A stretch of 11,329 nucleotides of DNA. It comes from Caldifarciminota bacterium. Lineage in GTDB: Bacteria > Hydrothermota > Tepidihabitantia > Tepidihabitantales > JAOUPE01. The notes under the pieces were generated by a model that saw only the letters and a program-made list of their open reading frames with translations, searched no databases and was not told where the DNA came from. Below are positions 1-6,422 of this stretch, in pieces. A program made the position numbers and the translations under genes. The first letter of the stretch is position 1. The number at the start of each line of letters is the position of its first letter. The stretch spans positions 1 to 11,329 of the forward strand of contig JAOUPE010000026.1 of the NCBI GenBank assembly GCA_029880025.1, written 5' to 3'.

Positions 1-142
1 AATTAATCGCGCCCAGGGCAACATTACCCATCCCAGGCCAAGCCGCAAGCATTACCGGTTTGGCAAGTTTTATCGACTCAATCCACTGAATATTCAGTTC
101 CGACCTCCTTCTAAGACCATAGTCTATAATAAATGATGTCAT
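1..142 (-). CDS. PAC2-family protein, N-terminal part (gene runs off the window)
   Basis: The minus strand is open from ATG at 142 to the window edge (47 codons). The piece VMLAAWPGMGNVALGAIN resembles the first strand and glycine-rich turn of PAC2 proteins (proteasome-assembly-chaperone-2 fold; commonly xGFPGMGNVG). Bacterial members have no well-defined role; archaeal and eukaryotic ones assist proteasome assembly. The start is uncertain. ATG at 142 has no Shine-Dalgarno site and lies only 13 bases from a TTGACA box. A perfect AAGGAGGT at 103-110 sits five bases before an in-frame CTG at 97-95, and initiation there would give LNIQWIESIKLAKPVML, closer to where family members normally begin. 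The gene lies 38 bases downstream of the methyltransferase on the same strand and may be partly co-transcribed with it. Only the N-terminus is visible, so the family call rests on one short motif. Confidence 0.6.
   Translation of the reverse strand, partial: MTSFIIDYGLRRRSELNIQWIESIKLAKPVMLAAWPGMGNVALGAIN
103..110 (-). promoter_or_regulatory. Full-length Shine-Dalgarno site that questions the PAC2 start
   Basis: On the minus strand the bases read AAGGAGGT, the full complement of the 16S anti-Shine-Dalgarno core. The five-base gap to CTG at 97-95 is ideal spacing. The site lies inside the open frame that begins at ATG 142, which would be wasteful if that ATG were the real start. It favours initiation at the CTG codon. 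Confidence 0.5.
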
Positions 143-161
143 GCAAATTGGTTTGTGTCAA
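133..161 (-). promoter_or_regulatory. Possible sigma-70 promoter for the PAC2 gene
   Basis: A perfect -35 box TTGACA (complement of 156-161) is followed after 17 bases by CATCAT (complement of 133-138), which matches four of six bases of TATAAT. Transcription would begin near 126. That is downstream of ATG 142 but upstream of the Shine-Dalgarno site at 103-110, consistent with the downstream CTG start. Confidence 0.35.
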
Positions 162-180
162 GATTATCTTTATTTTTAAA

Positions 181-966
181 TTAACGGTTTAACGATTTCA
201 ATCTTCTGGCGACAACCATCACTCGGATTGTAACCTCGTTTGGTGGTGAAAAAGTTCTGTGTTGATAAAATCGGACATCCGAAAAATCACAACTGTTAAG
301 TAACTCCTGGACATAGGCAAGCTCATAACCGCGTTCCTGATGAATCTCTTCAAAGTATCGATTCTCGTCTTTCACATAACAGGTCAGACGCAGTGTCGAG
401 ATATTGCTCTTTTCATCACTCGTATTACGCCAAATTGAACGAATGTTTCCAACTTCACGCACCGTCTCTCGCTTATCCCAGAATGCGGTTAGCCCGTAAA
501 TCGTGTTCATATCAAAAACAAACAACCCATTTTGGTCAAGAACGTTTTTAACACACTGAAAACATCGTTTCAAATCCTCACCGGTTAATAAGTAATTAAT
601 GCTATCATAAAGACAAATTACGGCATCGACTTTGTCCGGGATGCTGAATTCTCGCATATCGGCGAGTTCGGTCGTAATATTATAATTATGGTTCTGAGAC
701 TTTTCCCGTAATTTTTCAAGCATCGCCAAAGAACGGTCGATACCAATCATGCTGTAGCCTCGTTGCGCAAAAAGGATGGTTGGGATACCGGTACCACAAG
801 CCAAGTCGAGAATTTTTTTCGGTCTAACCTTGAAGATTTTAAAAATCTTTTCAATATATTTGACCCATGCCGGATAATCAACATATCTGTGCATAAACTG
901 GTCATAAAAAGAGGCAAAATCGCTAAACGGAGGGGTCTGATTTATAACTTTGGCGGTAGTTTCCAT
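181..966 (-). CDS. Class I SAM-dependent methyltransferase
   Basis: The 261-residue product has the Rossmann-type methyltransferase fold. Numbered from ATG 966, motif I is ILDLACGTG (52-60), which binds S-adenosylmethionine. The acidic residue after strand 2 is in GIDRS (D77), ADMREF (D103) is motif III-like, and VICLYDSINYL (about 116-126) is the strand-4 region. The N-terminal YDQFM...DYPAWVKYI is typical of Methyltransf_25-type small-molecule enzymes, and the C-terminal half is mostly beta as in that group. The substrate cannot be read from sequence. ATG at 978 would add four residues, but the consensus promoter at 982-1010 predicts transcription starting near 975, which favours 966 with a leader of about eight bases and no Shine-Dalgarno site. 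The gene is divergent from the lon-like gene. PAC2 lies 38 bases downstream on the same strand. Confidence 0.85.
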   Translation of the reverse strand: METTAKVINQTPPFSDFASFYDQFMHRYVDYPAWVKYIEKIFKIFKVRPKKILDLACGTGIPTILFAQRGYSMIGIDRSLAMLEKLREKSQNHNYNITTELADMREFSIPDKVDAVICLYDSINYLLTGEDLKRCFQCVKNVLDQNGLFVFDMNTIYGLTAFWDKRETVREVGNIRSIWRNTSDEKSNISTLRLTCYVKDENRYFEEIHQERGYELAYVQELLNSCDFSDVRFYQHRTFSPPNEVTIRVMVVARRLKSLNR

Positions 967-981
967 GCGGTAAATCATATT

Positions 982-1010
982 ACTATAAATTCGACCTTAG
1001 CTTTTGTCAA
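982..1010 (-). promoter_or_regulatory. Near-consensus sigma-70 promoter for the methyltransferase gene
   Basis: On the minus strand TTGACA (complement of 1005-1010), a 17-base spacer and TATAGT (complement of 982-987) match 11 of 12 consensus bases. The -10 box ends three bases before ATG 978 and fifteen before ATG 966. The transcript therefore has either almost no leader or starts just inside the longer reading. Confidence 0.75.
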
Positions 1011-1148
1011 TAATAAACTAATGAAATTAATCACCGAATTTTCCGAAAGTCACTGAAAGCATTAAGAGATTAAACACTGAGTGACACCGAATTATCCCAA
1101 AAATACTGAAATCGATAAGTCGAAAGCAATTCTTAATTAACCACTCTA

Positions 1149-1176
1149 TTGACAAAGTCAACTTTCGTTTTATGAT
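1149..1176 (+). promoter_or_regulatory. Sigma-70 promoter upstream of the lon-like gene
   Basis: TTGACA (1149-1154), a 16-base spacer and TATGAT (1171-1176) match 11 of 12 consensus bases. Transcription would start near 1183, leaving a 5' leader of about 270 bases that runs through the whole nested repeat cluster before the lon-like start at 1456. The remaining intergenic sequence (1011-1148) shows no gene. It has scattered CACTGA and CACCGAA words like those in the repeat cluster. Confidence 0.6.
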
Positions 1177-1200
1177 AAAATTGATGCAGAAAAAATATTT

Positions 1201-1429
1201 AGCCACGGAGGCACGGAGTGCACCAAGAAATTTGAATCCCCGAAAGAATTTATCACTGAAGAGCACCGCCCAGCACTTATTGACACAAGGGTAAGGTTTT
1301 AAATATGAAAGATATAATGGAGATATAATATTCATATCAATAAGTGCTGGGTTCGGTGTTTTCAGTCCTTTCGAAGTGTTCGGTGTTGAATCATTTTTCT
1401 TTAATGAATTCCTCTGTGTCTTGGTGGCT
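1201..1429. repeat. Nested inverted-repeat cluster around the first 83-bp element
   Basis: Several layers of inverted repeat close on each other. The outer arms are AGCCACGGAGGCACGGAG (1201-1218) and the complement of 1411-1429 (AGCCACCAAGACACAGAGG), matching at 14 of 18 positions. The next arms are ACTGAAGAGCACCG (1255-1268) and the complement of 1352-1366 (ACTGAAAACACCGAA). The core is the 83-bp element at 1269-1351. TTCGGTGTT also occurs twice in direct orientation (1352-1360 and 1379-1387). AGCCACGGAGGCAC-type words look like interspersed intergenic repeats of some uncultivated bacteria; that link is recollection, not checked. No coding role is seen. If transcribed from the promoter at 1149-1176, the region could fold into a long imperfect hairpin. 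Confidence 0.65.
1269..1351 (+). repeat. 83-bp MITE-like element, copy 1
   Basis: The element begins CCCAGCACTTATTGA and ends with its exact complement TCAATAAGTGCTGGG, giving perfect 15-bp terminal inverted repeats, with partial matching for about five more bases as transitions. Copy 2 at 6797-6879 is identical in reverse complement except at one position (G1307 against T6841). The AT-rich interior holds two tandem AGATATAAT words (1311-1330) and a TTGACA (1280-1285) with TATGAA (1304-1309) after 18 bases. No open frame or transposase is present, so movement would need help in trans. No clear target-site duplication is visible at the borders. Confidence 0.85.
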
Positions 1430-1455
1430 TGATTTAACTCGAAACGGAGGTGAAA

Positions 1456-3900
1456 ATGTCGAAAAACAACAATAATAAGATTGGTTGGCTTGAACGATTT
1501 AAAGTTCCAAAAGAAAAATTGCGCTGGCATTGTGACCCCAAATCTTTGGGTTTTAAAACAACCGATGAACTTGGTATTTGCGACAAAATCGTTGGACAAG
1601 ACCGGGCAGTAAATGCTTTAAGAATGGGATTAGAGATTGAGAGTCTTGGTTATAACATCTTTGTTACCGGACCGGTTGGAACCGGCCGAACCACTACGGT
1701 CAAATGTCTTTTAGACGAAATCGAGAAAAGCAAAGAGACACCGGATGACAAATGTTATACCAATAATTTTCGTAATCCGGATATGCCCAGATTGATACGT
1801 TTACCTGCCGGAAAAGGCAAACAATTCCAGCGAGATATTGACAATTTGATTGACTATCTGGTTAAGAATATTCCAATAATTTTTGAAAGTGACCGTTATC
1901 AAAAACGTAAGACCGAAATTGTCGAAAGTTTTAAAGAAAAAGGGAGTATTAAAGTTCGGGAATTTGAAAAAAAGATTGCCCAGGAAGGTTTTACTCTGAT
2001 TCAAGCCGCACCCTTTGCCCGACCCGAATTGGTTCCGGTAGTAGAGAATAATGCGGTAAAAATAGCCGACTTGGCAGCTGCGGTTGAGCAAGGTAAAATG
2101 ACCAAAGAAGAACACGAACGAATCAAAGAGAAATATCGAGAACTTACCGATGAACTGGTAGCGATTTTTAAAGAGATCAGAAATTATGAAAAGCAGGCAC
2201 GCGATGCTTTGGTCGAATTAGACCAGGGAATCATAAAACCGGTTGTCTCGGAACGGATTAATGAAATTCGCGACCATTATAAGAATGAAAAGGTTAACGA
2301 ATATCTTAATGAAGTAGAGACGAGCATCTTGGATAATCTCCACCTCTTCCAAGAAAAACCCGAGGCGAAATCTCTACCCATTCTACCGACCGTCGGTGAC
2401 CCCTTCTTAGAGTATCGAGTCAACGTATTAGTCGATAACAGTCAAGAAAAAGGAGCTCCGGTTATATTTGAAACTTCACCTAATTATAAAAATCTATTTG
2501 GTACCATCGAGCGGGTCTGGGACCGGAGTGGACAGTGGCGTGCTGATTTTACGAAAATCAAAGCTGGTTCGCTCTTACGGGCGGATGGTGGTTATTTAGT
2601 AATCGAAGCGTTAGATGCCTTAATCGAACCAGGCGTCTGGTCGGCCTTGAAAAGAACTCTACGTAACCGGGCAATGGAAATCCAAAGCTATGACCCCTAC
2701 AGTTTTTTGGCTTTTTCCGCGATAAAGCCAGAACCGATTGAAATTTCACTAAAAGTAATCATGATTGGTGACCCCTTCACCTATTCTCTGCTCTACACTT
2801 ACGACGAAGACTTCGGCAAGGTCTTTAAGGTTCGGGCTGATTTTGATTGGACAATGGATTTGAATGACCAGGCATTAAAACAATACGGCACGGTGATAAA
2901 AACCATCGCCGATAAAGAAAAGTTAAAGCCTTTTGACCAATCAGCGGTTGCTTCGGTTATTGAACACGGCGTAAGGATTGCCAGCCGGAAAAACAAAGTT
3001 TCCACTAAATTCAACATCATCTCCGATGTTTTAAAAGAAGCGAGCTATTGGGCGGGTAAGGATAATTCGAAAGTTGTGACGCAAAAGCATGTCGACAAAG
3101 CAATCGAGGAAAGAATTGAACGAGTTCGCTTAATCGAAGAGAAGATTCAGGAAATGATTGACCAGGGTTTGATTTTAATTGATACCAAGGGTAGTATGGT
3201 TGGTCAGATAAATGGTCTTTCGGTATACGATACTGGGGAATATTCTTTTGGTCGCCCTTCACGAATCACGGCTAAGACTTCGGTCGGTTCTTCCGGTATC
3301 ATCAATATCGAACGCGAAGCCCAACTTTCAGGGCGGATTCACGACAAAGGAGTTTTAATTTTAACCGGCTATTTACGCGATAAATACGCTCAAGATAAAC
3401 CTTTGGTAATGAGCGGCAGTATCTGTTTTGAACAATCTTACAGCGGAGTAGAAGGCGATAGCGCTTCTTCTACTGAAGTTTACGCCTTGCTTTCAAGCCT
3501 TGCCGAATTGCCGATTCGTCAGGATATTGCCGTCACCGGTTCGGTAAATCAAAAAGGCGAGATCCAACCAATCGGTGGAGTCAATCAGAAAATCGAAGGT
3601 TTCTTTGATGTTTGTAAAGCAAAAGGGTTGACTGGAAAACAGAGTGTAATCATTCCGGTTCAGAACATTGACGATTTAATGCTGCGTAAAGATGTCGTCG
3701 AGGCAATCGATAAAGAAAAATTCCATATCTATGCGGTCAAAACAATTGATGAAGGGATTAAAATTCTGACTGGAGTAAAAGCCGGGGAGAAGAATAAAGA
3801 CGGCAAATATCCGCCTGAAACCGTAAACTATTTGGTCGATAAGAAACTTGCCGAATTTGCCGAAAAGTGGCGGCGCTATCGCAGCGAAGTTCGAGAATAA
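1456..3900 (+). CDS. LonC-like AAA+/Lon (peptidase S16) protease
   Basis: The 814-residue cytoplasmic protein has a Lon proteolytic domain at its C-terminus. Ser669 in EGDSAS and Lys712 in GGVNQKIEG are 43 residues apart, the spacing of the Lon Ser-Lys dyad. The N-terminal half is the AAA_32-type ATPase-like domain. Its P-loop GPVGTGRTTT (72-81) has Arg78 where a Walker A lysine is expected, and the Walker B-like strand GGYLVIEALDAL (378-389) lacks the standard DE pair. Between them is a long charged, probably helical coiled-coil insertion (about 120-300). This layout fits LonC-type proteins, some reported to degrade unfolded substrates without ATP; whether this one hydrolyses ATP cannot be told. 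There is no Lon N-domain or membrane segment. ATG 1456 is preferred over GTG 1450 because GGAGGT lies at 1446-1451. The phosphoesterase gene follows within about 60 bases. Confidence 0.9.
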   Translation: MSKNNNNKIGWLERFKVPKEKLRWHCDPKSLGFKTTDELGICDKIVGQDRAVNALRMGLEIESLGYNIFVTGPVGTGRTTTVKCLLDEIEKSKETPDDKCYTNNFRNPDMPRLIRLPAGKGKQFQRDIDNLIDYLVKNIPIIFESDRYQKRKTEIVESFKEKGSIKVREFEKKIAQEGFTLIQAAPFARPELVPVVENNAVKIADLAAAVEQGKMTKEEHERIKEKYRELTDELVAIFKEIRNYEKQARDALVELDQGIIKPVVSERINEIRDHYKNEKVNEYLNEVETSILDNLHLFQEKPEAKSLPILPTVGDPFLEYRVNVLVDNSQEKGAPVIFETSPNYKNLFGTIERVWDRSGQWRADFTKIKAGSLLRADGGYLVIEALDALIEPGVWSALKRTLRNRAMEIQSYDPYSFLAFSAIKPEPIEISLKVIMIGDPFTYSLLYTYDEDFGKVFKVRADFDWTMDLNDQALKQYGTVIKTIADKEKLKPFDQSAVASVIEHGVRIASRKNKVSTKFNIISDVLKEASYWAGKDNSKVVTQKHVDKAIEERIERVRLIEEKIQEMIDQGLILIDTKGSMVGQINGLSVYDTGEYSFGRPSRITAKTSVGSSGIINIEREAQLSGRIHDKGVLILTGYLRDKYAQDKPLVMSGSICFEQSYSGVEGDSASSTEVYALLSSLAELPIRQDIAVTGSVNQKGEIQPIGGVNQKIEGFFDVCKAKGLTGKQSVIIPVQNIDDLMLRKDVVEAIDKEKFHIYAVKTIDEGIKILTGVKAGEKNKDGKYPPETVNYLVDKKLAEFAEKWRRYRSEVRE

Positions 3901-3960
3901 AAGTAATTTAAGATTAAAAATCAAGATAATCATAAAAGAAAACAAAAATCACGTTTTGTT

Positions 3961-4305
3961 TTGCACAAGCATTGGGCTACTCATCTTCATTGGGATTTCC
4001 GATTAGAAAAAGATGGGATGTTAAAAAGCTGGGCAGTACCAAAGGGCTTGCCGGAAAAATCAGGAATCCGTCGATTAGCAATTCAGGTCGAAGACCATGA
4101 TTTGGATTATATCGATTTTCAAGGGATAATAACCGAAGGTTATGGTACCGGGAAGGTAAAAATTGAAGATAATGGAAATTATGAATCCTTAGAATTCGAA
4201 AAAGATAGGATAAGGTTTTTCCTTAACGGTAAAAAGTTTAAAGGTGGCTACACCTTGTTTAGGATGAAAGATAGCCAATGGTTAATAAGCAAATGGAAAG
4301 ATTAA
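3961..4305 (+). CDS. Stand-alone LigD-type 3'-phosphoesterase domain protein
   Basis: The product is the 3'-phosphoesterase (PE) module found at the N-terminus of DNA ligase D, here without ligase or polymerase domains. PE enzymes trim 3'-terminal ribonucleotides and 3'-phosphates so ends can be sealed in end joining. Numbered from TTG 3961, the active-site set of Pseudomonas LigD is complete: His4, His10, Asp12 and Arg14 in HKHWATHLHWDFRL, then His46 and Tyr50 in VEDHDLDY. LKSWAVPKGLP and the glycine turn EGYGTGKV also fit. The start is doubtful. TTG is the only standard start codon in frame, yet the frame is open upstream back to a TAA at 3904 and encodes KSRFVLHKH, which matches the first conserved strand of the family. 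Translation may begin at a non-standard codon such as ATT 3913. There is no Shine-Dalgarno site. No ligase or Ku gene is visible nearby. Confidence 0.85.
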   Translation: MHKHWATHLHWDFRLEKDGMLKSWAVPKGLPEKSGIRRLAIQVEDHDLDYIDFQGIITEGYGTGKVKIEDNGNYESLEFEKDRIRFFLNGKKFKGGYTLFRMKDSQWLISKWKD

Positions 4306-4325
4306 ATATTGTTTAAAAGTCACTA

Positions 4326-4354
4326 TTGACAATTTCAAATAATTAAGTTAGGAT
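4326..4354 (+). promoter_or_regulatory. Promoter for the propeller lipoprotein gene
   Basis: TTGACA (4326-4331), a 17-base spacer and TAGGAT (4349-4354) match ten of twelve consensus bases, including the critical A and T of the -10 box. Transcription would start near 4361, leaving a leader of about 185 bases ahead of the ATG at 4546. The promoter starts 20 bases after the phosphoesterase stop codon. Confidence 0.55.
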
Positions 4355-4386
4355 TACCCCGAAAGTGCCAAATTTTATGTTTAATA

Positions 4387-4545
4387 GGAACTTTGGTTTG
4401 GTTCCGAAAACGCACTGCTCGGATTGTGCCGTTTTTAATTGGCTGAACAACAAGTTAAATATCTCCGGTCAGGAGATTATTAAAACGTACCAATTTAACT
4501 CTCCAATTTACTATTCCTTTTTTATTTTAAACTAAGGAGGTATAA
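4387..4545 (+). promoter_or_regulatory. Structured 5' leader with possible ribosome-binding-site switch
   Basis: Three helices can be read. GGAAC/GTTCC lies at 4387-4391 and 4401-4405. AAAAC plus GCAC pairs with GTGC plus GTTTT (4407-4415 with 4426-4435, one bulged C) and runs into TTTTT, so it could act as a terminator for the upstream genes or as an attenuator. A perfect 8-bp helix AGTTAAAT/ATTTAACT (4453-4460 and 4493-4500) encloses the hairpin ATCTCC-GGTCA-GGAGAT (4461-4477). The same ATCTCC could instead pair with GGAGGT (4536-4541), the Shine-Dalgarno site of the following gene, with one G-U pair. This would be an on/off arrangement. I do not recognise a known riboswitch consensus here. 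Confidence 0.4.
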
Positions 4546-6279
4546 ATGAAGCACAAACCTTTAATCCTTTTCCTAATCATTGGTGTTGCGCTAATCTTCT
4601 CGGCTGGCTGCAAAAAGAATAAAGCGCCTGAGACTCCAATGAAACCAGACGGACCAACAATTGTTGGTGTAGCTGCGACAAATACCTACAAAACCTTAGC
4701 CCATGACCCTAATGATGACGATATTCGCTACATTTTCGATTGGGGTGACGATATCATGGATACAACCGACTATTATCCGAGTGACGACACGGCAAGCGCT
4801 GCTCATGCCTGGGCCGATACCGGTACCTACGAAGTAAAGGTTCGAGCCCAGGATAAAAAGGATGCTGTTTCGGAATGGTCAGAGGCAATCGAAGTGATGG
4901 CAAAAATGAACAATCCGCCCAACAAACCTTTCACCCCTTTTGGCCCACCCTATAAGCTTCCTAATACCAAAGCCACCTTTAAAACACTAGTGTCCGACCC
5001 GGATGGTGACAGCGTTCGTGCCAGATTTTACTGGGGTGATGGTAGAAGTCCGAAGTGGACTGAATGGCATGCTAGCGGCGATACGATTAAAGACACGATA
5101 ACTTACTCCGATACTGGCACCTATTCAATTAGGGTCGTAGCACAAGATGCGCTGGGCGATACTTCGCCATTGTCGGAGCCTTTTCTATTCCACGTTACGG
5201 ATGCCTGGTCAGAAATCATCGACGAGGATTTTAATTCTTCACCGGCATTAGCTGTATCTGGAAGTAGTGTAACTGGTATTATAATTGGTTGTACCGATGG
5301 ATTAGTCTATTGCTTCGACACTTTAGGTTCGGTATCATGGACATATCCGATGGTTGCCGAGGAATCTTTCTATTCTTCTCCGACGATTGGTGTGGATGGC
5401 ACCATTTACATTGGTGATGATGGTGGTTATGTCCACGCTATTAATAGTGACGGAACGGAAAAATGGAAGTACTTTACGGCGGGTTCGCCCTCTTATGTTT
5501 CATCACCAGCGATTGATGAGAGTAGAAATTTAATCTACATTGGTTCGGATAGTGATACACTCTATGCATTTAATACCTTAGATGGTAGTGTTGCGTGGAA
5601 ATATGGTGCAATGGCCGAAATAATTTCTTCCCCAGCAATTGCTAATGATGGAGCCGTGGTCTTTGGTGATGAGGATAGTATTTTATATATTTTAAATCCT
5701 GATGGTACTGAAAGACACAGATTTATCGCTGCCGGTTCAATCTACTCTTCCCCAACTATCAGCGGTGATAAAATCTACTTTGGTGCCGATACTATATTCT
5801 ATGCACTCGACACTAACGCTATCGATACTCTGACCTATCATATCAATGAAGAAATATACACCTCACCCACAATTGGCTTTAATGGTGTGATATACTTCGG
5901 AGATGAAAATGGAAAAATCTATGCCCTCAATCCTGATTTTACGGAGGTAACTAGTTGGCCAATTTCAATCACTGGCGACCGAAGCTCTTCGGTTACAGTT
6001 GGTTCGGATGGTCTAATCTATGTTTTAGGTGGTGATGATAAGCTTTGGGCATATAACAGTGATGGAAATCCAGTTTGGGATGTGATGCTATCCGCCTTTG
6101 GTTCTCGAAAGCAGGTAGAATTTAAATCTTCACCGGTGCTTGGACCGAATGGATGGATTTATGCTGCTTCGGAAGATGGGGTCTATGCCTTCTATCGTGG
6201 TGCAACCTTAGCAACTACTCCTTGGCCAATGTTCCGACACGACATCAGGCACACGGGAAAAGCAGGAGCAAAGAGGTAA
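4546..6279 (+). CDS. Exported lipoprotein with two PKD-like domains and a PQQ-like 8-blade beta-propeller
   Basis: The 577-residue protein starts with a lipoprotein signal (hydrophobic stretch, then FSAGC with lipidation Cys22). Two PKD/Ig-like domains follow: one at about 28-117 (FDWGDD 64-69, DTGTYEVKVRAQD 91-103) and one at about 124-217 (FYWGDG 161-166, DTGTYSIRVVAQD 189-201). From about 221 to the end there are eight repeats, each beginning with SSP or a variant (NSSPAL, YSSPTIG, VSSPAID, ISSPAIA, YSSPTIS, YTSPTIG, SSSVTVG, KSSPVLG) and holding GxIYIG strands and tryptophan-like docking words such as GTEKWKY. That fits an eight-bladed PQQ-like propeller closed by PWPMFRHDIRHTG. No enzyme active site is evident; a cell-surface binding or scaffold role is inferred. 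AAGGAGGT (4534-4541) is four bases before the ATG. The gene has its own promoter and a strong terminator. Confidence 0.85.
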   Translation: MKHKPLILFLIIGVALIFSAGCKKNKAPETPMKPDGPTIVGVAATNTYKTLAHDPNDDDIRYIFDWGDDIMDTTDYYPSDDTASAAHAWADTGTYEVKVRAQDKKDAVSEWSEAIEVMAKMNNPPNKPFTPFGPPYKLPNTKATFKTLVSDPDGDSVRARFYWGDGRSPKWTEWHASGDTIKDTITYSDTGTYSIRVVAQDALGDTSPLSEPFLFHVTDAWSEIIDEDFNSSPALAVSGSSVTGIIIGCTDGLVYCFDTLGSVSWTYPMVAEESFYSSPTIGVDGTIYIGDDGGYVHAINSDGTEKWKYFTAGSPSYVSSPAIDESRNLIYIGSDSDTLYAFNTLDGSVAWKYGAMAEIISSPAIANDGAVVFGDEDSILYILNPDGTERHRFIAAGSIYSSPTISGDKIYFGADTIFYALDTNAIDTLTYHINEEIYTSPTIGFNGVIYFGDENGKIYALNPDFTEVTSWPISITGDRSSSVTVGSDGLIYVLGGDDKLWAYNSDGNPVWDVMLSAFGSRKQVEFKSSPVLGPNGWIYAASEDGVYAFYRGATLATTPWPMFRHDIRHTGKAGAKR

Positions 6280-6297
6280 AAGGATAATTACTAACTC

Positions 6298-6330
6298 AAG
6301 AGGGTTCCCAAAAGGAACCCTCTTTTTTTT
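6298..6330 (+). terminator. Strong intrinsic terminator after the propeller lipoprotein
   Basis: A perfect 10-bp stem AGAGGGTTCC/GGAACCCTCT (6299-6308 and 6314-6323) with a CAAAA loop is followed by a run of T to 6330. It lies 20 bases after the stop codon and ends the plus-strand unit. There is no T-run on the other strand, so it does not serve the convergent rpmJ end. The AT-rich gap 6331-6422 shows no clear terminator for rpmJ. Confidence 0.92.
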
Positions 6331-6422
6331 CATTAACTAATGTTTTTTATTGGATTGTTCTTCCAATTAAAAGCAAAAAAAGGCACCCAACAATTAATTT
6401 TGTATGATGGATTTGGTTAAAT

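Noticed and set aside
763..1056. Plus-strand frame antisense to the methyltransferase
   Set aside because: It opposes a gene with clear SAM-binding motifs and contains the complement of that gene's promoter.
1269..1351. attC-like or CRISPR-like interpretation of the two 83-bp repeats
   Set aside because: No GTTRRRY/RYYYAAC core, no integron or cas genes, and the copies are 5.5 kb apart in opposite orientation.
1027..1599. Minus-strand open frame of about 190 codons across the repeat cluster and into the lon-like gene
   Set aside because: It runs antisense through inverted repeats and the 5' end of a well-supported gene and has no family resemblance or ribosome-binding site.
4321..4545. Known riboswitch (c-di-GMP, cobalamin, SAM, preQ1) in the lipoprotein leader
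   Set aside because: None of the conserved core words of these classes could be found; only generic helices are seen.
6331..6422. Intrinsic terminator for rpmJ on the minus strand
   Set aside because: A T-run is present (complement near 6376-6382) but no stable GC-containing stem precedes it; the ATTGGA/TCCAAT hairpin near 6350-6367 is followed by A on the minus strand.
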